From assembly GCA_000620185.1 (NCBI GenBank), contig KK211086.1:841331-905330 (forward strand): 64,000 bases of DNA, given 5' to 3'. The stretch's first letter is position 1. Each line of letters begins with the position of its first letter. Shown one piece after another: positions 63,311 to 64,000 of the stretch. The DNA is from Geodermatophilaceae bacterium URHB0062 (lineage in GTDB: Bacteria > Actinomycetota > Actinomycetes > Mycobacteriales > Geodermatophilaceae). Made by a program: the position numbers and the translations under genes. The notes beneath the pieces were generated by a model, which saw only the letters and a list, made by a program, of their open reading frames with translations, made no database searches and had not been told where the DNA came from.

Positions 63311-63428
63311 GCGGCTCTGCTCGAGCCGGGACGGCACGTGGCGGGGATTGTCCTGCCGAGTGGGGCCCGGAGGGCTCCGCGCAGGCAGGCCGCAGCGGCT
63401 CTGCTCGAGCCGGGACGGCACGTGGCGG
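63311..63428 (+). repeat. 34-bp perfect direct repeat behind tsaC
   Basis: The 34 bases at 63311-63344 recur exactly at 63395-63428, starts 84 bp apart. Each contains GGCTCTGCTCGAGCC, a small hairpin (GGCTC/GAGCC). The 50 bp between holds nothing recognisable. Confidence 0.8.
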
Positions 63429-63498
63429 CGGGGCAACGCGGAGCGTTGCAATGTCATAGTGGGGTGACCGCCGCACCGACTCCGCTGGAGCGCCCCTG

Positions 63499-63546
63499 AT
63501 GAGCACCCCCTACCGGGGCCCCCACTTCGACGCCCTCGCCGCCTGA
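63499..63546 (+). pseudogene. glyA: Possible glyA start remnant (15 codons)
   Basis: ATG 63499 opens MSTPYRGPHFDALAA and stops at TGA 63546. This resembles the first residues of many actinobacterial serine hydroxymethyltransferases (xGPDFxALxAxDP), and in Streptomyces glyA lies between tsaC and wecA. Preceded by an 11-codon GTG ORF (63464-63499, TGATG overlap) and a CATAGT -10-like hexamer at 63455-63460 that would give a leaderless transcript. Could equally be a chance short ORF or a wecA leader peptide. Confidence 0.3.
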
Positions 63547-63550
63547 TCCC

Positions 63551-64000
63551 GTGCGCGAGTACGCCGTTGTCCTCCTCACCGCCGCGCTGGTCACCTTCCT
63601 GACCACCCCGGTGGTGCGGATGGTCGCCATCCGGCTGGGGATGATGGCCGCGCCGCGCGAGCGGGACGTGCACGTCATCCCCACGCCCCGGGGTGGCGGC
63701 GTGGCCATGTACCTCGGTGTCTCCGCGGCGATCCTGGTCGCGACGCGGCTGCCGGCACTGCAACGGACCTTCGACGACTCCGAGACGATCGCCGTCCTCG
63801 TTGCCGGCGGGCTGATCTGCCTGCTGGGCGTGCTCGACGACCGCTGGGGGCTCGACGCGCTGACCAAGCTGACCGGCCAGATCGCCTCGGCCGGCGTCAT
63901 GGTGCTGCTCGGCGTCCAGCTGGCCTTCCTGTTCCTCCCCGTCGCCGACATCGGGACGATCTCGCTCGGGCCCGACGTCGGGGTGCCGCTGACGATCCTG
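63551..64000 (+). CDS. wecA: MraY/WecA family undecaprenyl-phosphate glycosyltransferase, 3' truncated by window
   Basis: First 150 residues of a membrane glycosyl-1-phosphate transferase (Rfe/Rv1302-like). Helix 1 VVLLTAALVTFLTTPVVRMVA, then RDVHVIPTPRGGGVAMYLGV (the HxxPxPxxGG loop), helices AAILVATRLP and LVAGGLICLLGVLDDRWGLDALTKLTGQ with the catalytic DDR. GTG 63551 starts 5 nt after the remnant's TGA. The ATP-synthase operon is expected downstream, outside the window. Confidence 0.88.
   Translation, partial: MREYAVVLLTAALVTFLTTPVVRMVAIRLGMMAAPRERDVHVIPTPRGGGVAMYLGVSAAILVATRLPALQRTFDDSETIAVLVAGGLICLLGVLDDRWGLDALTKLTGQIASAGVMVLLGVQLAFLFLPVADIGTISLGPDVGVPLTIL

Overview
The window is very GC-rich DNA with dense genes, frequent GTG starts and many 1-4 nt ATGA/GTGA gene overlaps. 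It carries WhiB1, a sigma-R/RsrA-type pair, Ni-superoxide dismutase, the dual-function 2-oxoglutarate decarboxylase Kgd and ribosomal protein bL37. Together these mark an actinobacterium. The gene content and style fit the Geodermatophilaceae (Blastococcus, Geodermatophilus, Modestobacter), but that family assignment is inference.

Layout. 1-7.1 kb: cystathionine beta-synthase (cut by the window edge), two aldo/keto reductases, an XdhC-type Rossmann protein, a xylulokinase-like sugar kinase, HisN, and small regulators. 7.1-20.8 kb: a block with the gene order of Mycobacterium tuberculosis Rv3217c-Rv3228: rsgA, aroA, SRAP/YedK, an ECF sigma factor with its zinc anti-sigma, bL37, a biotin-carrier protein, PdtaS, whiB1, a lipid kinase and a membrane protein. 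It is interrupted by a succinate-semialdehyde dehydrogenase, a VOC protein, YbaK and a degenerate biotin-carboxylase-like gene. 20.9-25.9 kb: phospholipid genes psd and pssA, a SpoIIE-type phosphatase, and the Ni-SOD pair sodN/sodX. 25.9-39.3 kb: malic enzyme, kgd, an ABC exporter, a universal stress protein, an adenylate cyclase, an ABC-F protein and a TauE permease. 39.33-40.85 kb: a mobile element bounded by inverted repeats and an 8-bp direct repeat, carrying a frameshifted tnpB. 40.8-50.8 kb: a polyhydroxyalkanoate/fatty-acid cluster, a MarR-controlled divergent pair with twin operators, an ECF42-type sigma factor with its YCII partner, tRNA-Arg(CCG), and a DUF305/DUF3105 pair. 50.9-64 kb: the classic actinobacterial run argS-lysA-hom-thrC-thrB-rho-rpmE-prfA-prmC-tsaC-wecA, which usually leads into the ATP synthase operon.

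How genes work together: lysA, hom, thrC and thrB form one translationally coupled aspartate-family operon behind argS; psd and pssA supply phosphatidylethanolamine; sigma-R/RsrA form a thiol-redox switch with a sigma-R-type promoter in front of them; SodX matures SodN.

Features most worth a second look: (1) the tnpB element, whose inverted repeats and target duplication allow exact reconstruction of the empty site; (2) a hairpin element present in three copies just behind stop codons, with compensatory stem changes; (3) a biotin-carboxylase pseudoenzyme paired with a single-domain biotin carrier; (4) a 20-codon ORF between argS and lysA that repeats the start of LysA; (5) a SpoIIE phosphatase frame with no stop of its own, open into pssA; (6) a possible glyA start remnant before wecA. 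No CRISPR array, prophage or rRNA gene was seen.
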